DNA of 64,000 nucleotides from Halomonas colorata (GTDB lineage Bacteria; Pseudomonadota; Gammaproteobacteria; Pseudomonadales; Halomonadaceae). The stretch is taken from positions 1 to 64,000 of the forward strand of contig NZ_JABUZA010000003.1 in the NCBI RefSeq assembly GCF_014897985.1, given 5' to 3'. The first letter of the stretch is position 1. Every line of letters starts with the position of its first letter. Shown in pieces: positions 1 to 7,673 of this stretch. A program made the position numbers and the translations under genes. The notes below the pieces were generated by a model that was not told the origin of the DNA, ran no database searches, and saw only the letters and a program-made list of their open reading frames with translations.

Positions 1-52
1 CACTGCAAGGTGTTGAGCTAACGTGTACTAATGGCCCGTGAGGCTTGACCCT
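1..52 (+). rRNA. rrl: 23S ribosomal RNA, 3' end (partial)
   Basis: The first bases match the conserved 3' terminus of bacterial 23S rRNA (GAGCTAACGTGTACTAATGG, then CCGTGAGGCTTGACC). The rest of the gene lies upstream of the window. The exact mature end is placed by analogy with Escherichia coli and may be off by a few bases. A spacer of about 120 bases leads to 5S. Confidence 0.93.
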
Positions 53-173
53 ATAACACCCAAGGGGTCTGGTCGCAATGATAACGATGAATACCGGATA
101 CGCGCGCTGAGCGAGAAACGCTTGGCACGAGAGACGTCACAGAACACGTCAGCATGATAGACATTGACAGTTA

Positions 174-291
174 CGCCTGACGACCATAGCGAGCGTGAAC
201 CACCTGATCCCTTGCCGAACTCAGTAGTGAAACCGCTTAGCGCCGATGGTAGTGTGGGGTCTCCCCATGCGAGAGTAGGTCATCGTCAGGC
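174..291 (+). rRNA. rrf: 5S ribosomal RNA
   Basis: About 118 bases bounded by complementary ends, CGCCTGACGACC at the 5' side and GGTCATCGTCAGGCA at the 3' side. It contains the conserved CCGAACTCAG loop and the GCGAGAGTAGG segment. It is the last gene of the rRNA operon that begins upstream and is followed at once by an intrinsic terminator. Confidence 0.95.
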
Positions 292-304
292 ACTTATACC
301 GCAG

Positions 305-333
305 AAAACCCAGCCATCGGCTGGGTTTTTTGT
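305..333 (+). terminator. Intrinsic terminator of the rRNA operon
   Basis: Stem AAACCCAGCC / GGCTGGGTTT with a three-base loop, followed by a T-run. It lies 14 bases after 5S. Confidence 0.9.
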
Positions 334-350
334 TTGCATGGAAGAAAAGG

Positions 351-424
351 GTGGGGTCTCGCCAGGCGAGAGCACCGGAGCGCCGGCCGGCGGATGGCCG
401 CCTCAGTTATCGTCAGGCACTTAT
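351..424 (+). pseudogene. Decayed partial copy of the 5S rRNA 3' region
   Basis: Bases 351-372 match 254-275 of the intact 5S at 20 of 22 positions. Bases 411-424 (CGTCAGGCACTTAT) match 284-297 exactly. Between the two blocks the intact gene has 8 bases, while this copy has about 38 GC-rich bases. The 5' two thirds of 5S are missing, so it cannot give a functional rRNA. It lies between two terminators, which suggests a duplication or recombination relic at the operon end. Confidence 0.75.
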
Positions 425-430
425 TGTGAA

Positions 431-467
431 AAATCCCCCGGGGCTTGCGCCTCGGGGGATTTTTTTT
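431..467 (+). terminator. Second intrinsic terminator after the rRNA operon
   Basis: A strong GC-rich stem (ATCCCCCGGGGC / GCCTCGGGGGAT, loop TTGC) followed by eight T. It differs in sequence from the first terminator and sits directly after the decayed 5S copy. Confidence 0.88.
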
Positions 468-605
468 GCCTGGAACTTGCTATTTACGCTTTCGTTTGCA
501 AGCAGCTACCCTGATATGGGTGGTGATACCGTGCTGTTGTCTTTAAAATGGTTCGGTACGTTGATGGAAGAGCACTTCACGCGCTATCTCAGGAGGAGAA
601 ACAAG

Positions 606-794
606 ATGAATGGACAATTGGTTAAGAAGTTATCAGCTGCGGTATTGATGGCACTGCTCGCGGGCGGTCTGGCTGCCTGTGATAACCAGGGCCCTGCTGA
701 AGAAGCAGGTGAGAGCATTGATAACAGCATGGAAAGCGCTGGCGAAAGCATTGAGAATGCGGGCGAGAGTATCGAAGATGCTGCTGAAAATTAA
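606..794 (+). CDS. Small acidic lipoprotein, 62 aa
   Basis: The start at 606 is set by a strong ribosome binding site (AGGAGGAG) 9 bases upstream. Residues 1-24 form a signal peptide with two Lys and a hydrophobic core, ending in the lipobox L22-A-A-C25. The mature part of about 37 residues has three near-repeats of the form ESAGESIENAGESIEDA, rich in Glu and Ser with no aromatic residues, and is predicted amphipathic helix. It is probably lipidated at Cys25 and held at the inner or outer membrane. Small lipoproteins of this kind resemble entericidins in layout, but I cannot assign a function. The gene stands alone between the rRNA terminators and its own terminator. Confidence 0.8.
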   Translation: MNGQLVKKLSAAVLMALLAGGLAACDNQGPAEEAGESIDNSMESAGESIENAGESIEDAAEN

Positions 795-841
795 TCCAAC
801 GCGTTGATTGTAAAATATTTAGCTAGGGTATTGCCTAGCCA

Positions 842-872
842 GCAAAACGGCCGCTAATAGCGGCCGTTTTGC
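842..872. terminator. Bidirectional terminator between convergent genes
   Basis: A perfect palindrome with 14-bp arms (GCAAAACGGCCGCT / AGCGGCCGTTTTGC) and a three-base loop. The A/T flanks can serve both strands. It separates the lipoprotein gene from the convergent Tim44-like gene. Confidence 0.88.
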
Positions 873-901
873 TTGGTCTTTTGTATCGTCTTATGTTGAT
901 T

Positions 902-1753
902 TTAAGCGCCTGGGTTTTGTTCAATACCCTGTACATACCATGGAGCCTGGTCACGCATTGTGCGGGTCAAGTGCCAGGATTCGTTAAACTCAGTCTGCTG
1001 TCCGTTCTCTTCGATAATGCCGTGGAAGATTACGCTGGCCTCTGCATGGCCATCGTACTCATTGATATCCCCCAGCTCGGCAAACAGCCGTACGATCTCT
1101 GTACGATTATTGGCCGGATGCTGAGCACGCTCTGTACGTAACAGGTTATAGAGCTCGGGAGTAACATATTCCTGGATCTGGCTAAAGTCGTTATTGTCCC
1201 AGGCGCGCTGAAGGGTCATAAAATGCTCTTTCGCGCCGTTTAAAAACTGCTCTTTATCAAACCAGGCGGGCGTACTTTGCAGGCTGCTCGCTAAACTACC
1301 CGGGGAGGCCCCAGCTGAGCCAGCGGCAGGTGTTGATGGCACGTGCTGCGTACGCTGATAGTTGGATTCGGAAGCGTGCGCCGGGCGGCGCTGGCGAATA
1401 AAGGCACGGAAGGCGATCATCGCCAGCACCGCAATGCCCACCACCATGAGCAGATCCATCATTCTTAGCTCATCAAAGGCGCCGCCAAAAAACAGCGCAG
1501 CAATTAATCCACCGGCCAACAGGCCCCCCATCATGCCGCCCATTCCACCTCTACGTGCTGCCGCAGCACCCGCTTGGCCCTGTTGTCCACCTTGGGCCTG
1601 TTGTGTACTGGGTGTGCTGGCTGGGCGATCCGCAGAGCGGGACATACTGCCCACATTGCCGCCTCCGCCCATACGGCGCGCTTCAGCATGCTCTACCGCA
1701 ACGCTAAACCCCATAACGCTGACCAGCAGCATGACAAACAGTTGTCGTAACAT
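902..1753 (-). CDS. Tim44-like domain membrane protein, 283 aa
   Basis: The start chosen is the ATG at 1753, because GGAG lies 7 bases before it; an in-frame ATG four codons upstream lacks such spacing. Residues 1-25 are a signal peptide or first membrane segment. A Gly/Ser/Gln/Ala-rich low-complexity linker follows, then two hydrophobic segments at roughly 75-115 (GGLLAGGLIAALFFGGAF and LLMVVGIAVLAMIAF). The C-terminal half, about 165-283, has the Tim44/MRPL45 fold pattern (HFMTLQRAWDNNDF, EYVTPELYNLL, WHLTRT). Bacterial Tim44-like proteins are membrane-anchored and of unsettled function. The family assignment is firm but the role is not known. It is a single gene reading towards the lipoprotein. 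Confidence 0.85.
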   Translation of the reverse strand: MLRQLFVMLLVSVMGFSVAVEHAEARRMGGGGNVGSMSRSADRPASTPSTQQAQGGQQGQAGAAAARRGGMGGMMGGLLAGGLIAALFFGGAFDELRMMDLLMVVGIAVLAMIAFRAFIRQRRPAHASESNYQRTQHVPSTPAAGSAGASPGSLASSLQSTPAWFDKEQFLNGAKEHFMTLQRAWDNNDFSQIQEYVTPELYNLLRTERAQHPANNRTEIVRLFAELGDINEYDGHAEASVIFHGIIEENGQQTEFNESWHLTRTMRDQAPWYVQGIEQNPGA

Positions 1754-1899
1754 GGCAATCTCCAATGATTAAAAGCCATCAAGAACCTAAGCCCAACGTA
1801 CTGAGCGTGTAGAAAGTATTGAACGGCTAGTTTAGCGCCTGGGCGGTTAGAATGGGCTATCTTAATAGCACTAATAAACACAAAGAATAAGGGGGAAGC

Positions 1900-2475
1900 G
1901 TGCGCCTACAACGAGATCGTAGCCTATTACTAATGGTCGATTTTCAAGCAGGCTTACTGCCCGTCATTGATGATGGCGTAAAAGTAATTGAAGAAGCCGC
2001 CTGGCTTGCAAAAGTAGCCGAAGCGTTAGACGTGCCTGTATGGCTTACCGAGCAGTATCCTGAAAAGTTGGGGGGGACGACGTCTGGCTTATTAAGCGAG
2101 CTGGGTGAGCATCAGGTTTGGCAAAAGCACCATTTCAGCGCGATGGAAGAGCCCGAATTCGCCCAGACGTTAAAGGCCCAGTCAGTGCAGCAAGTAGTGA
2201 TCTGTGGGACGGAAGCCCACATCTGCGTGCTTCAGAGCGCACTTGGACTGCTTGAGGCAGGCTATAACGTATATTGGCTAAGCGAAGCAACGGCCAGCCG
2301 CCGCCGTGATGAAGCGCGCCTTGCCCGCGAGCGTGCCTGTGCTCACGGTGCAATCGCTGTGACGTCGGATATGGTGGCCTACGAGTGGCTTCACCGCTGT
2401 GATAACGCACTGTTTAAGGACGTGCATCAGCGCCTTCTAAAGCCCCGTTCCTCGCGCGTCGTCACATTTTTTTAG
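1900..2475 (+). CDS. Isochorismatase-family cysteine hydrolase (YcaC-like), 191 aa
   Basis: A GTG start follows GGGGGAA. The single domain shows the family triad: Asp14 (MVDFQ), Lys76 (WQKHHFSA) and Cys109 in GTEAHICV. The cis-peptide region is the VICGTEAH stretch. Members hydrolyse amide or vinyl-ether bonds in small molecules (nicotinamidase, isochorismatase, YcaC group). The spacing and the AHICVLQSAL motif place it in the YcaC-like subgroup, whose natural substrates are mostly unknown. It is probably soluble and cytosolic. It stands alone, and its stop is 18 bases from the convergent yaaA stop. Confidence 0.88.
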   Translation: MRLQRDRSLLLMVDFQAGLLPVIDDGVKVIEEAAWLAKVAEALDVPVWLTEQYPEKLGGTTSGLLSELGEHQVWQKHHFSAMEEPEFAQTLKAQSVQQVVICGTEAHICVLQSALGLLEAGYNVYWLSEATASRRRDEARLARERACAHGAIAVTSDMVAYEWLHRCDNALFKDVHQRLLKPRSSRVVTFF

Positions 2476-2493
2476 CTAAAGGTCAGCTTTCGT

Positions 2494-3273
2494 TTAGCGA
2501 TCGGCTTCTTTGCGGGTAAAGACGAGCGTATCGCCTTCAGAAGAGGCAGCATCAAAGCGATAGCCTGCAACGTTAAAGCCTTTAAGCTCGTCAGGGTCAT
2601 TAATTTTCTGGTTAATGATCCAGGCGCTCATCAACCCGCGTGCTTTTTTGGCGTAAAAGCTGATGATTTTAAACGTGCCGTTTTTCTCATCTTTAAACAC
2701 CGGTGTAATAATGCGCGCATCAAGCTGCTTGGCATCTACCGCTTTAAAGTATTCGTTGGAGGCCAGGTTGACCAAGGCCTTAGAGCCGCTTTGTGTAATA
2801 GCGTCATCAAGCGCTTTAGTGAGGGTAGGCTTCCAGTAGGCGTATAAATCCTTGCCTGCCTGGTTAGGCAGTTTGGTACCCATCTCCAATCGGTAAGCCT
2901 GGATCAGATCCAGCGGTCTCAGCAAGCCATACAGGCCTGAGAGAATGCGCAGATGCTGCTGAGCAAAATGGTTATCCGCATCGCTGAATGTTTTAGCTTC
3001 CAGCCCGGTGTAAACATCGCCCTGAAACGCCTGGGCGGCAGGTTTCGCATTCTCAAGCGAAAATGGCGGCTCCCACTCAGCAAAGCGGGCTGCATTAAGG
3101 CCAGCCAGCTTATCGCTGATACCCATCAGCTCACTGATCTGCTGGGGCGAGTAATCACGCAGAATATCAATCAGCGATTGGCTTTCGCTGAGAAAGTCGG
3201 GCTGCGTAACGTGCTTGGTCGTAGAGGGCGTTTCAAAATCCAGCGTCTTGGCTGGCGAAATAACGCTTAGCAA
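2494..3273 (-). CDS. yaaA: Peroxide stress protein YaaA, 259 aa
   Basis: The start is TTG at 3273, supported by AAGGAGCTCACC just upstream and by alignment of [14 protein letters not shown] with the known N-terminus ([12 protein letters not shown]). The length agrees with the family norm of about 258 residues. Diagnostic segments include [18 protein letters not shown] and [11 protein letters not shown]. In E. coli YaaA limits DNA damage from Fenton chemistry by lowering free iron under peroxide stress and binds DNA. There is no close partner gene on this strand. Confidence 0.93.
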   Translation of the reverse strand: MLSVISPAKTLDFETPSTTKHVTQPDFLSESQSLIDILRDYSPQQISELMGISDKLAGLNAARFAEWEPPFSLENAKPAAQAFQGDVYTGLEAKTFSDADNHFAQQHLRILSGLYGLLRPLDLIQAYRLEMGTKLPNQAGKDLYAYWKPTLTKALDDAITQSGSKALVNLASNEYFKAVDAKQLDARIITPVFKDEKNGTFKIISFYAKKARGLMSAWIINQKINDPDELKGFNVAGYRFDAASSEGDTLVFTRKEADR

Positions 3274-3377
3274 GGTGAGCTCCTTCAGCCGATGCAAAAA
3301 CCTAATAACAAATGTATGGCCGCTAGTATATCAAGCCTCGGCGTTGGCCGAGGCTATCGCCTTCATAGCGTCACTAT

Positions 3378-3415
3378 ACTTATCCAAGGCCCAAGGACTT
3401 ATCCAAGGCTCAAGG
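3378..3415. repeat. 19-bp tandem duplication over the end of the tas-like gene
   Basis: Two adjacent copies, ACTTATCCAAGGCCCAAGG at 3378-3396 and ACTTATCCAAGGCTCAAGG at 3397-3415, differ at one base. That base makes the stop codon of the downstream aldo/keto reductase (TGA on the minus strand, 3410-3412). Confidence 0.92.
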
Positions 3416-4441
3416 GCAGGGATTGGGCATCCGGCGGTGGATATCGTCAATGGCATCCAGCACTTCGTCATCAAGCTTGAGGCTCTCACTAGCCAGGTTG
3501 CTTTCCAGCTGGTCAAGGGTAGTTGCACCAATGATATTACTGGTCAGGAAGCTGCGTGAGTTGATGAATGACAGCGCCATCTGGGCCGGGTCGAGATCGT
3601 GCTCGCGGGCCAGATCAACGTACGCTTGTGTGGCTGCTTCTGCTTCGGGCGAGGTATAGCGCTTAAAGCGCTCATAAAGCGTCAGGCGACCTTTTTCAGG
3701 CCAAGCACCGTTCAGGTACTTGCCGGAGAGCACGCCAAAGCCCAGCGGCGAGTAGGCCAATAAGCCAACATCTTCGCGGTGGGCGATTTCCGCCAAGCCG
3801 ACTTCAAACGAACGGTTAAGCAGGTTGTAGGGGTTTTGTACTGATGCCACGCGTGGCAAATTCATTTTCTCAGCCAGATAAAGCGAGCGCATCACGCCCC
3901 ACGGCGTATCGTTGGACAGGCCAATCGATCGTACCTTGCCAGCGTCGACCAGCTCTTTAAGCGCAGAAAGCGTCTCTTCAAGCGGTGTGGCATCTTCCTG
4001 GTCCTGATGGGTGTAGCCTAGCTTGCCGAAAAAATTGGTGTTGCGATCCGGCCAGTGCAGCTGATAAAGGTCGACATAGTCTGTCTGTAAACGCTTAAGG
4101 CTATCGTCGATTGCCTGATGAATATGCTCGCGCGTCATGCGCGGGCCGCCCCGGATATGCTCAGGGCCCGGGCCCACTGCCTTGGTCGCAATGATGACGT
4201 CATCGCGTGCACCACGCTGTTTCAGCCAGCTGCCGATATACGTTTCGGTTAAGCCCTGGGTCTCCGCCTTGGGTGGCACAGGGTACATTTCAGCGGTATC
4301 GATAAAGTTGATACCGAAAGCGACAGCGCGATCCAGCTGTTCGTGAGCCTCTGCTTCGCTGTTTTGCTCGCCAAACGTCATCGTACCTAGACAGAGTCGA
4401 CTGACCTCAATTCCCGTTCTGCCAAGTGGGCGCGTTTGCAT
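3410..4441 (-). CDS. tas: Aldo/keto reductase, Tas family, 343 aa
   Basis: An NADP(H)-dependent oxidoreductase with a TIM-barrel fold. The catalytic tetrad is visible as Asp48 (FIDTAEMY), Tyr53, Lys87 (IIATKAVG) and His129 (LYQLHWPDR). The C-terminal NADP-binding segment includes IIGATTLDQLESNL. The length matches E. coli Tas (about 346), and the YPVPPKAETQGLTE stretch is typical of Tas/YajO-like members. Tas was named for a weak role in tyrosine prototrophy; the physiological substrate is unknown. A RBS (GAGGAGAT) precedes the ATG. The last codons lie in a 19-bp tandem repeat. Confidence 0.9.
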   Translation of the reverse strand: MQTRPLGRTGIEVSRLCLGTMTFGEQNSEAEAHEQLDRAVAFGINFIDTAEMYPVPPKAETQGLTETYIGSWLKQRGARDDVIIATKAVGPGPEHIRGGPRMTREHIHQAIDDSLKRLQTDYVDLYQLHWPDRNTNFFGKLGYTHQDQEDATPLEETLSALKELVDAGKVRSIGLSNDTPWGVMRSLYLAEKMNLPRVASVQNPYNLLNRSFEVGLAEIAHREDVGLLAYSPLGFGVLSGKYLNGAWPEKGRLTLYERFKRYTSPEAEAATQAYVDLAREHDLDPAQMALSFINSRSFLTSNIIGATTLDQLESNLASESLKLDDEVLDAIDDIHRRMPNPCP

Positions 4442-4691
4442 TTTTATCTCCTCGCTAAGGCGAAAATTGCCGCCAAATAGGCGTTTATTATCATGATGAA
4501 TGGTGATGTGTGACAGGCATGTTAGCGAGGCAATTTAAAAGCAGCAAATCAATGGGGTTGAGTCGTCGCAAAGGCAGGCGTATGCTTGCCAGCCCATCGA
4601 CCGGCTAAAGGCCGGTTTCTCGTTTGGTTGGCAGTCAAATGATGTAGTGATCGCTAATCAAGGTCTCAACAAATTGGCAGGGTGGTTTGCC

Positions 4692-5186
4692 ATGCCGCAG
4701 GCATCATCTTTGTTTACTCGATTAGAATTTCGCTTAGCCGAACGGCTTTTTCAAAACCGTTGGTTGCTTCCGCGTTCCAAGCGTACACAGCGCCTGACCA
4801 TGCGACTGTTCAAGCGCTGCGCTGATGCAGGACATCCGGATGCGCTATCCGTTTACGGCCATATGCTGTTTCATAGCAGCCTTTCGCCGCAGGATAAAGC
4901 GCGGGGCGCGCGTTATGTCGTAGAAGCCGCTCAGTCTGGCGACGTAAAGTCGCAGTTTCAGGTAGCGCAAATCTACGAGCATGGCTGTGCGCAGTATCCG
5001 CGTCGTGAAGACTATGCGGTAACCTGGTATGCCCGCGCCGCCCAGGCGGGGCATTACCTGGCCGCTGAGCGGTTAGCCTGTGCCTACCGGTTGGGTGAGC
5101 TAGGCTTAGCCGTAGACGCCGGGCAGGCCGCTTATTGGCAGCGTCTGGCGGATCGTCAGCCGCTTAACGATGCCGCCGTCGCGTAA
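4692..5186 (+). CDS. Sel1-like repeat protein, 164 aa
   Basis: The start at 4692 is preferred because AGGGTGG lies 6 bases upstream; a GTG at 4647 would add 15 residues but has no visible binding site. After a basic N-terminal helix, residues about 35-150 form three Sel1/TPR-like helical pairs with the typical ADAGHPDALSVYGHML, AAQSGDVKSQFQVAQIYEHG and AAQAGHYLAAERLACAYRLG pattern. Sel1 repeats act as protein-binding scaffolds, often in envelope or regulatory complexes. There is no signal peptide, so a cytosolic location is likely. It lies 35 bases before the exonuclease gene and is probably co-transcribed with it. Confidence 0.8.
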   Translation: MPQASSLFTRLEFRLAERLFQNRWLLPRSKRTQRLTMRLFKRCADAGHPDALSVYGHMLFHSSLSPQDKARGARYVVEAAQSGDVKSQFQVAQIYEHGCAQYPRREDYAVTWYARAAQAGHYLAAERLACAYRLGELGLAVDAGQAAYWQRLADRQPLNDAAVA

Positions 5187-5221
5187 GGGGCCGTTGAGCG
5201 ATCACTATGCGTAATGATTGA

Positions 5222-5737
5222 ATGAGGAAGTCAGTGTCCGAGACGCTACCTACCGTACTAGATATTGAAGCGTCCGGATTCGGGCGTGGCAGTTATCCGA
5301 TAGAAGTCGGTATCGCGCGTGCTGACGGAAGCTGCTGCGCGTTTCTTATTCAGCCGCTGGAAGAGTGGACCCACTGGGACCCAAAAGCTGAGCTTTTGCA
5401 CGGTATCTCGCGCGATCGTCTGCTCGCAGAGGGGCATCCTGTACAGCAGGTCGCCCAATGGCTTAACGATGAGCTAAGCCGTTTGGGTAAGGCTTATAGC
5501 GACAGTTGGGGGTACGATAACACCTGGCTGTCGCTACTTTTTCATCATGCTGGCATGCTGCCACGTTTTCGACTTGAAGCGCTGCGGATTTTGCTAAGCG
5601 AAGAGCAACAAGCCCTTTGGAGCCATACCAAAGAGAGCATGATTGCCGAGCGCGATATTAATCGCCATCGCGCCGGTGAAGATGCCCGCCTGTTACAGCT
5701 TACCTACCAGCGTACTCGCCTGCTGACAGAGCGCTAA
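5222..5737 (+). CDS. DnaQ-like DEDDh 3'-5' exonuclease, 171 aa
   Basis: A stand-alone exonuclease fold with the metal-binding residues Asp14 and Glu16 (LDIEASGFG), an Asp in motif II (SDSWGYDNTW, Asp84 or Asp89), and His149 with Asp154 (HRAGEDA). HGIS at 60-63 fits the family. At 171 residues it is shorter than RNase T and lacks the DnaQ tail that binds the polymerase. It may trim RNA or DNA 3' ends in the cytosol. It follows the Sel1 gene in a likely two-gene operon. The family is certain and the substrate is not. Confidence 0.88.
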   Translation: MRKSVSETLPTVLDIEASGFGRGSYPIEVGIARADGSCCAFLIQPLEEWTHWDPKAELLHGISRDRLLAEGHPVQQVAQWLNDELSRLGKAYSDSWGYDNTWLSLLFHHAGMLPRFRLEALRILLSEEQQALWSHTKESMIAERDINRHRAGEDARLLQLTYQRTRLLTER

Positions 5738-5764
5738 CGCTGTTTCAGGCAGGTTTATAAAAGC

Positions 5765-6307
5765 CTATAGGCGTATATCCAGTGCACTGAGTAGCGCTTG
5801 TGGCGTTTGCGCATCCTGCAGCATGTCACGCGTTGTCTGGGCTAAAAAGCCGTTGGCTACGGTGCTGTCCAAAAATGTTAAAAGCGGCCCATAAAAATCA
5901 TCGATATTTAGCAGGCCCATGGGCTTTTCATGTAGGCCCAGATAGCCCCACGTCCAGATTTCAAACAGCTCTTCAAACGTTCCAATGCCGCCCGGCATGG
6001 CGATAAACGCATCGGCGTTAGCCGCCATGGTGGCTTTACGCTCATGCATATTGGCGACGCGGATAAGCTCGGTAAGCCCAAAGTGGGCCTGCTCACGCTC
6101 CACCAGATGATCCGGCATCACGCCGATAACGCTCCCCCCGGCTTCTAGCGCTGCATTGGCAAGCTCACCCATCAGACCGATCCGCGCACCACCATAGACC
6201 AGCGTATGGCCTCGCTCGGCCAGTGCTGTACCCAGTGCCTGGGCGGCTTGACGAAAAATCGGACGGCTGCCTTCACGCGAACCAAGATAAACGCAAATAC
6301 GGGACAT
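5765..6307 (-). CDS. LOG-family protein (nucleoside 5'-monophosphate phosphoribohydrolase), 180 aa
   Basis: A Rossmann-like fold with the diagnostic GGARIGLMG near residue 40 and PGGIGTFEELFEIWTW near residue 105. The PGGxGTxxE motif carries the catalytic Glu and binds phosphate. Such proteins, once annotated as lysine decarboxylases, release the base from nucleoside monophosphates, including cytokinin precursors (LONELY GUY). The length is normal for the short bacterial type. The bacterial role is mostly unclear (nucleotide salvage or clean-up). It is the downstream gene of a minus-strand cluster running from 7619 to 5765. Confidence 0.88.
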   Translation of the reverse strand: MSRICVYLGSREGSRPIFRQAAQALGTALAERGHTLVYGGARIGLMGELANAALEAGGSVIGVMPDHLVEREQAHFGLTELIRVANMHERKATMAANADAFIAMPGGIGTFEELFEIWTWGYLGLHEKPMGLLNIDDFYGPLLTFLDSTVANGFLAQTTRDMLQDAQTPQALLSALDIRL

Positions 6308-6342
6308 TAATCGGGTTCCTTAAACGAATATTGAATGGCGCT

Positions 6343-6864
6343 TTACAGGATAAAACGATCGATCTGATGGTGCTCGTTCATCCACTGGCCAATAACGTTG
6401 TCGCCACATAGATGATGGGCGTACTGGGTGTGCAGGCAGCGCACCTGCTGCCAGTTGCTGATACCGCCAATGCCACGCTCGGTAAGCACGTCGGTGTAAC
6501 CCAGCCGGGTAACCTCGGCACGTTGTGCGTCACTCATATAGTCCCAGCGGGCTTTGACGTAGTCGCGGTGGCTTTGCTGGTAGCTTTCCAGAAAGGCAGG
6601 TTCATCCTGCAGGCGCTGTTCGAGTGATTTGATGACCCCTACGGCTTCAATGCGGGAAATCTCCACTTTGAGCACGTCAGAACACAGCCAGTACAGCGTA
6701 GGAAAGGGCTTGTCATCCACGATAGGCGCCATGCGCAGTACCAGCGGTGTTCCTTGGCTATCGGTCGCGGCGACGGCTTCGATACCGCGCGGTGCGCGGC
6801 CTAGCTGCTGGGTAATAATAGCTAGCTGGCGCTCATCAGGCGCTTGGTTGGTGCGAATCACCAT
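6343..6864 (-). CDS. DUF501 domain protein, 173 aa
   Basis: The protein shows the DUF501 pattern: an N-terminal LGRAPRGIEAVAA, then PFPTLYWLCSDVLKVEISRIEA, and a C-terminal part with RGIGGI and LHTQYAHHL. The conserved Cys, His and Arg residues suggest ligand or metal binding, but no function is known. In many bacteria DUF501 genes sit near ppx or eno, which is not the case here. It lies 12 bases after a 100-residue unknown gene on the same strand, so the two are probably one transcript. Confidence 0.82.
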   Translation of the reverse strand: MVIRTNQAPDERQLAIITQQLGRAPRGIEAVAATDSQGTPLVLRMAPIVDDKPFPTLYWLCSDVLKVEISRIEAVGVIKSLEQRLQDEPAFLESYQQSHRDYVKARWDYMSDAQRAEVTRLGYTDVLTERGIGGISNWQQVRCLHTQYAHHLCGDNVIGQWMNEHHQIDRFIL

Positions 6865-6876
6865 CAGGTTGGTCTC

Positions 6877-7179
6877 TCAGGAGCGGTCGTCTTGAACAAA
6901 TTTATTGGAGCGGCCAACAGCACGGAAAAAGCAGCGATTCAACTGCTCAGGGGACGCTACATAGCACCATGTCCGCTCGCAATACTCGGCGGCTCGTGCC
7001 ATTAGCACGTCATAAAGGCGATTAAACGGGGCATCATAATCGTAAGGGTCAGCCCCGAACAAGCGGATATGTGGATAGTCCGCAAAGCGCTCCATGAAAT
7101 AGTGTTCAAGATCCGCTTCGACAGCGCGATGCTGCGCGGTATTGTCCGGGTCTAGCCAGAGATTATAGCGAATGGCCAT
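6877..7179 (-). CDS. Conserved-looking hypothetical protein, 100 aa
   Basis: I do not recognise this protein. It is small, rich in aromatic residues and charged (AIRYNLWLDPDN, YFMERFADYPHIRLFG, DYDAPFNRLYDVL), with Cys residues near 67, 72 and 83. It has no signal peptide or membrane segment. It starts at ATG 7179 after AGGAGCACAG, a good binding site, and is followed after 12 bases by the DUF501 gene. The tight spacing and good ribosome binding site argue that it is real. Confidence 0.7.
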   Translation of the reverse strand: MAIRYNLWLDPDNTAQHRAVEADLEHYFMERFADYPHIRLFGADPYDYDAPFNRLYDVLMARAAEYCERTWCYVASPEQLNRCFFRAVGRSNKFVQDDRS

Positions 7180-7217
7180 GCTGTGCTCCTGGTAGCCCCG
7201 TCCAGCGGGGCAGTGCG

Positions 7218-7619
7218 TCAGGCGGGCGCATCTTGTAAATGGGCTGACAAGGCGTCGCGCAGCTTGCCTTCAATAGGCACGGCGCACTTAGCCTGATGAT
7301 CGTACTGTACCATCACGGTATGGCCGAGATTAGTCAACGTACCGTGCTGGCGAGCTTCCTGAGTAACCGTGAATGAGCTATTACCCAAACGCGTCAAGTA
7401 GGTGCGTAATTCGATGTCATGGCCGTAAAACAGTTCAGCACGGTAGTCGATTTCCATGCGCGCCATAATTAAGCGCCACTGTTTAGGATCCAGATCCGGC
7501 GTAAAAAGCTTGAACAGATCATTGCGGGCCAGCTCAAACCAGGCGGGCAGGCGCGTATTATTAATATGGCCTAGCGCATCGGTATCATAAAAAGCTGGCT
7601 CAATCGTGCGGGTGAACAT
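7218..7619 (-). CDS. Acyl-CoA thioesterase, YbgC/4HBT hot-dog family, 133 aa
   Basis: A single hot-dog domain of normal family length. The N-terminal YDTDALGHINNTRLPAWFE matches the YbgC-type signature, in which the Asp of the D-x-D/M-GH-x-NN segment is catalytic. These enzymes hydrolyse short-chain or aromatic acyl-CoA thioesters in the cytosol, and some act on acyl-ACP. The ATG lies next to an AAGGCGACCAC binding site. It is the first gene of the minus-strand group leading to DUF501 and the LOG gene. The neighbours give no hint of a specific acyl substrate. Confidence 0.87.
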   Translation of the reverse strand: MFTRTIEPAFYDTDALGHINNTRLPAWFELARNDLFKLFTPDLDPKQWRLIMARMEIDYRAELFYGHDIELRTYLTRLGNSSFTVTQEARQHGTLTNLGHTVMVQYDHQAKCAVPIEGKLRDALSAHLQDAPA

Positions 7620-7673
7620 AGTGGTCGCCTTGTTATTGGTCAGCCTTCAGGATTGCCCCTAGCAAGCGCTTGG

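Noticed and set aside
164..514. 116-residue reading frame across 5S rRNA and its terminators
   Set aside because: It covers a clear 5S gene and two hairpins; the apparent protein is translated RNA gene sequence.
2476..2493. Terminator between the isochorismatase-like gene and yaaA
   Set aside because: Only a weak six-pair stem (GCTAAA/TTTAGC) is present and the gap is 18 bases; not convincing.
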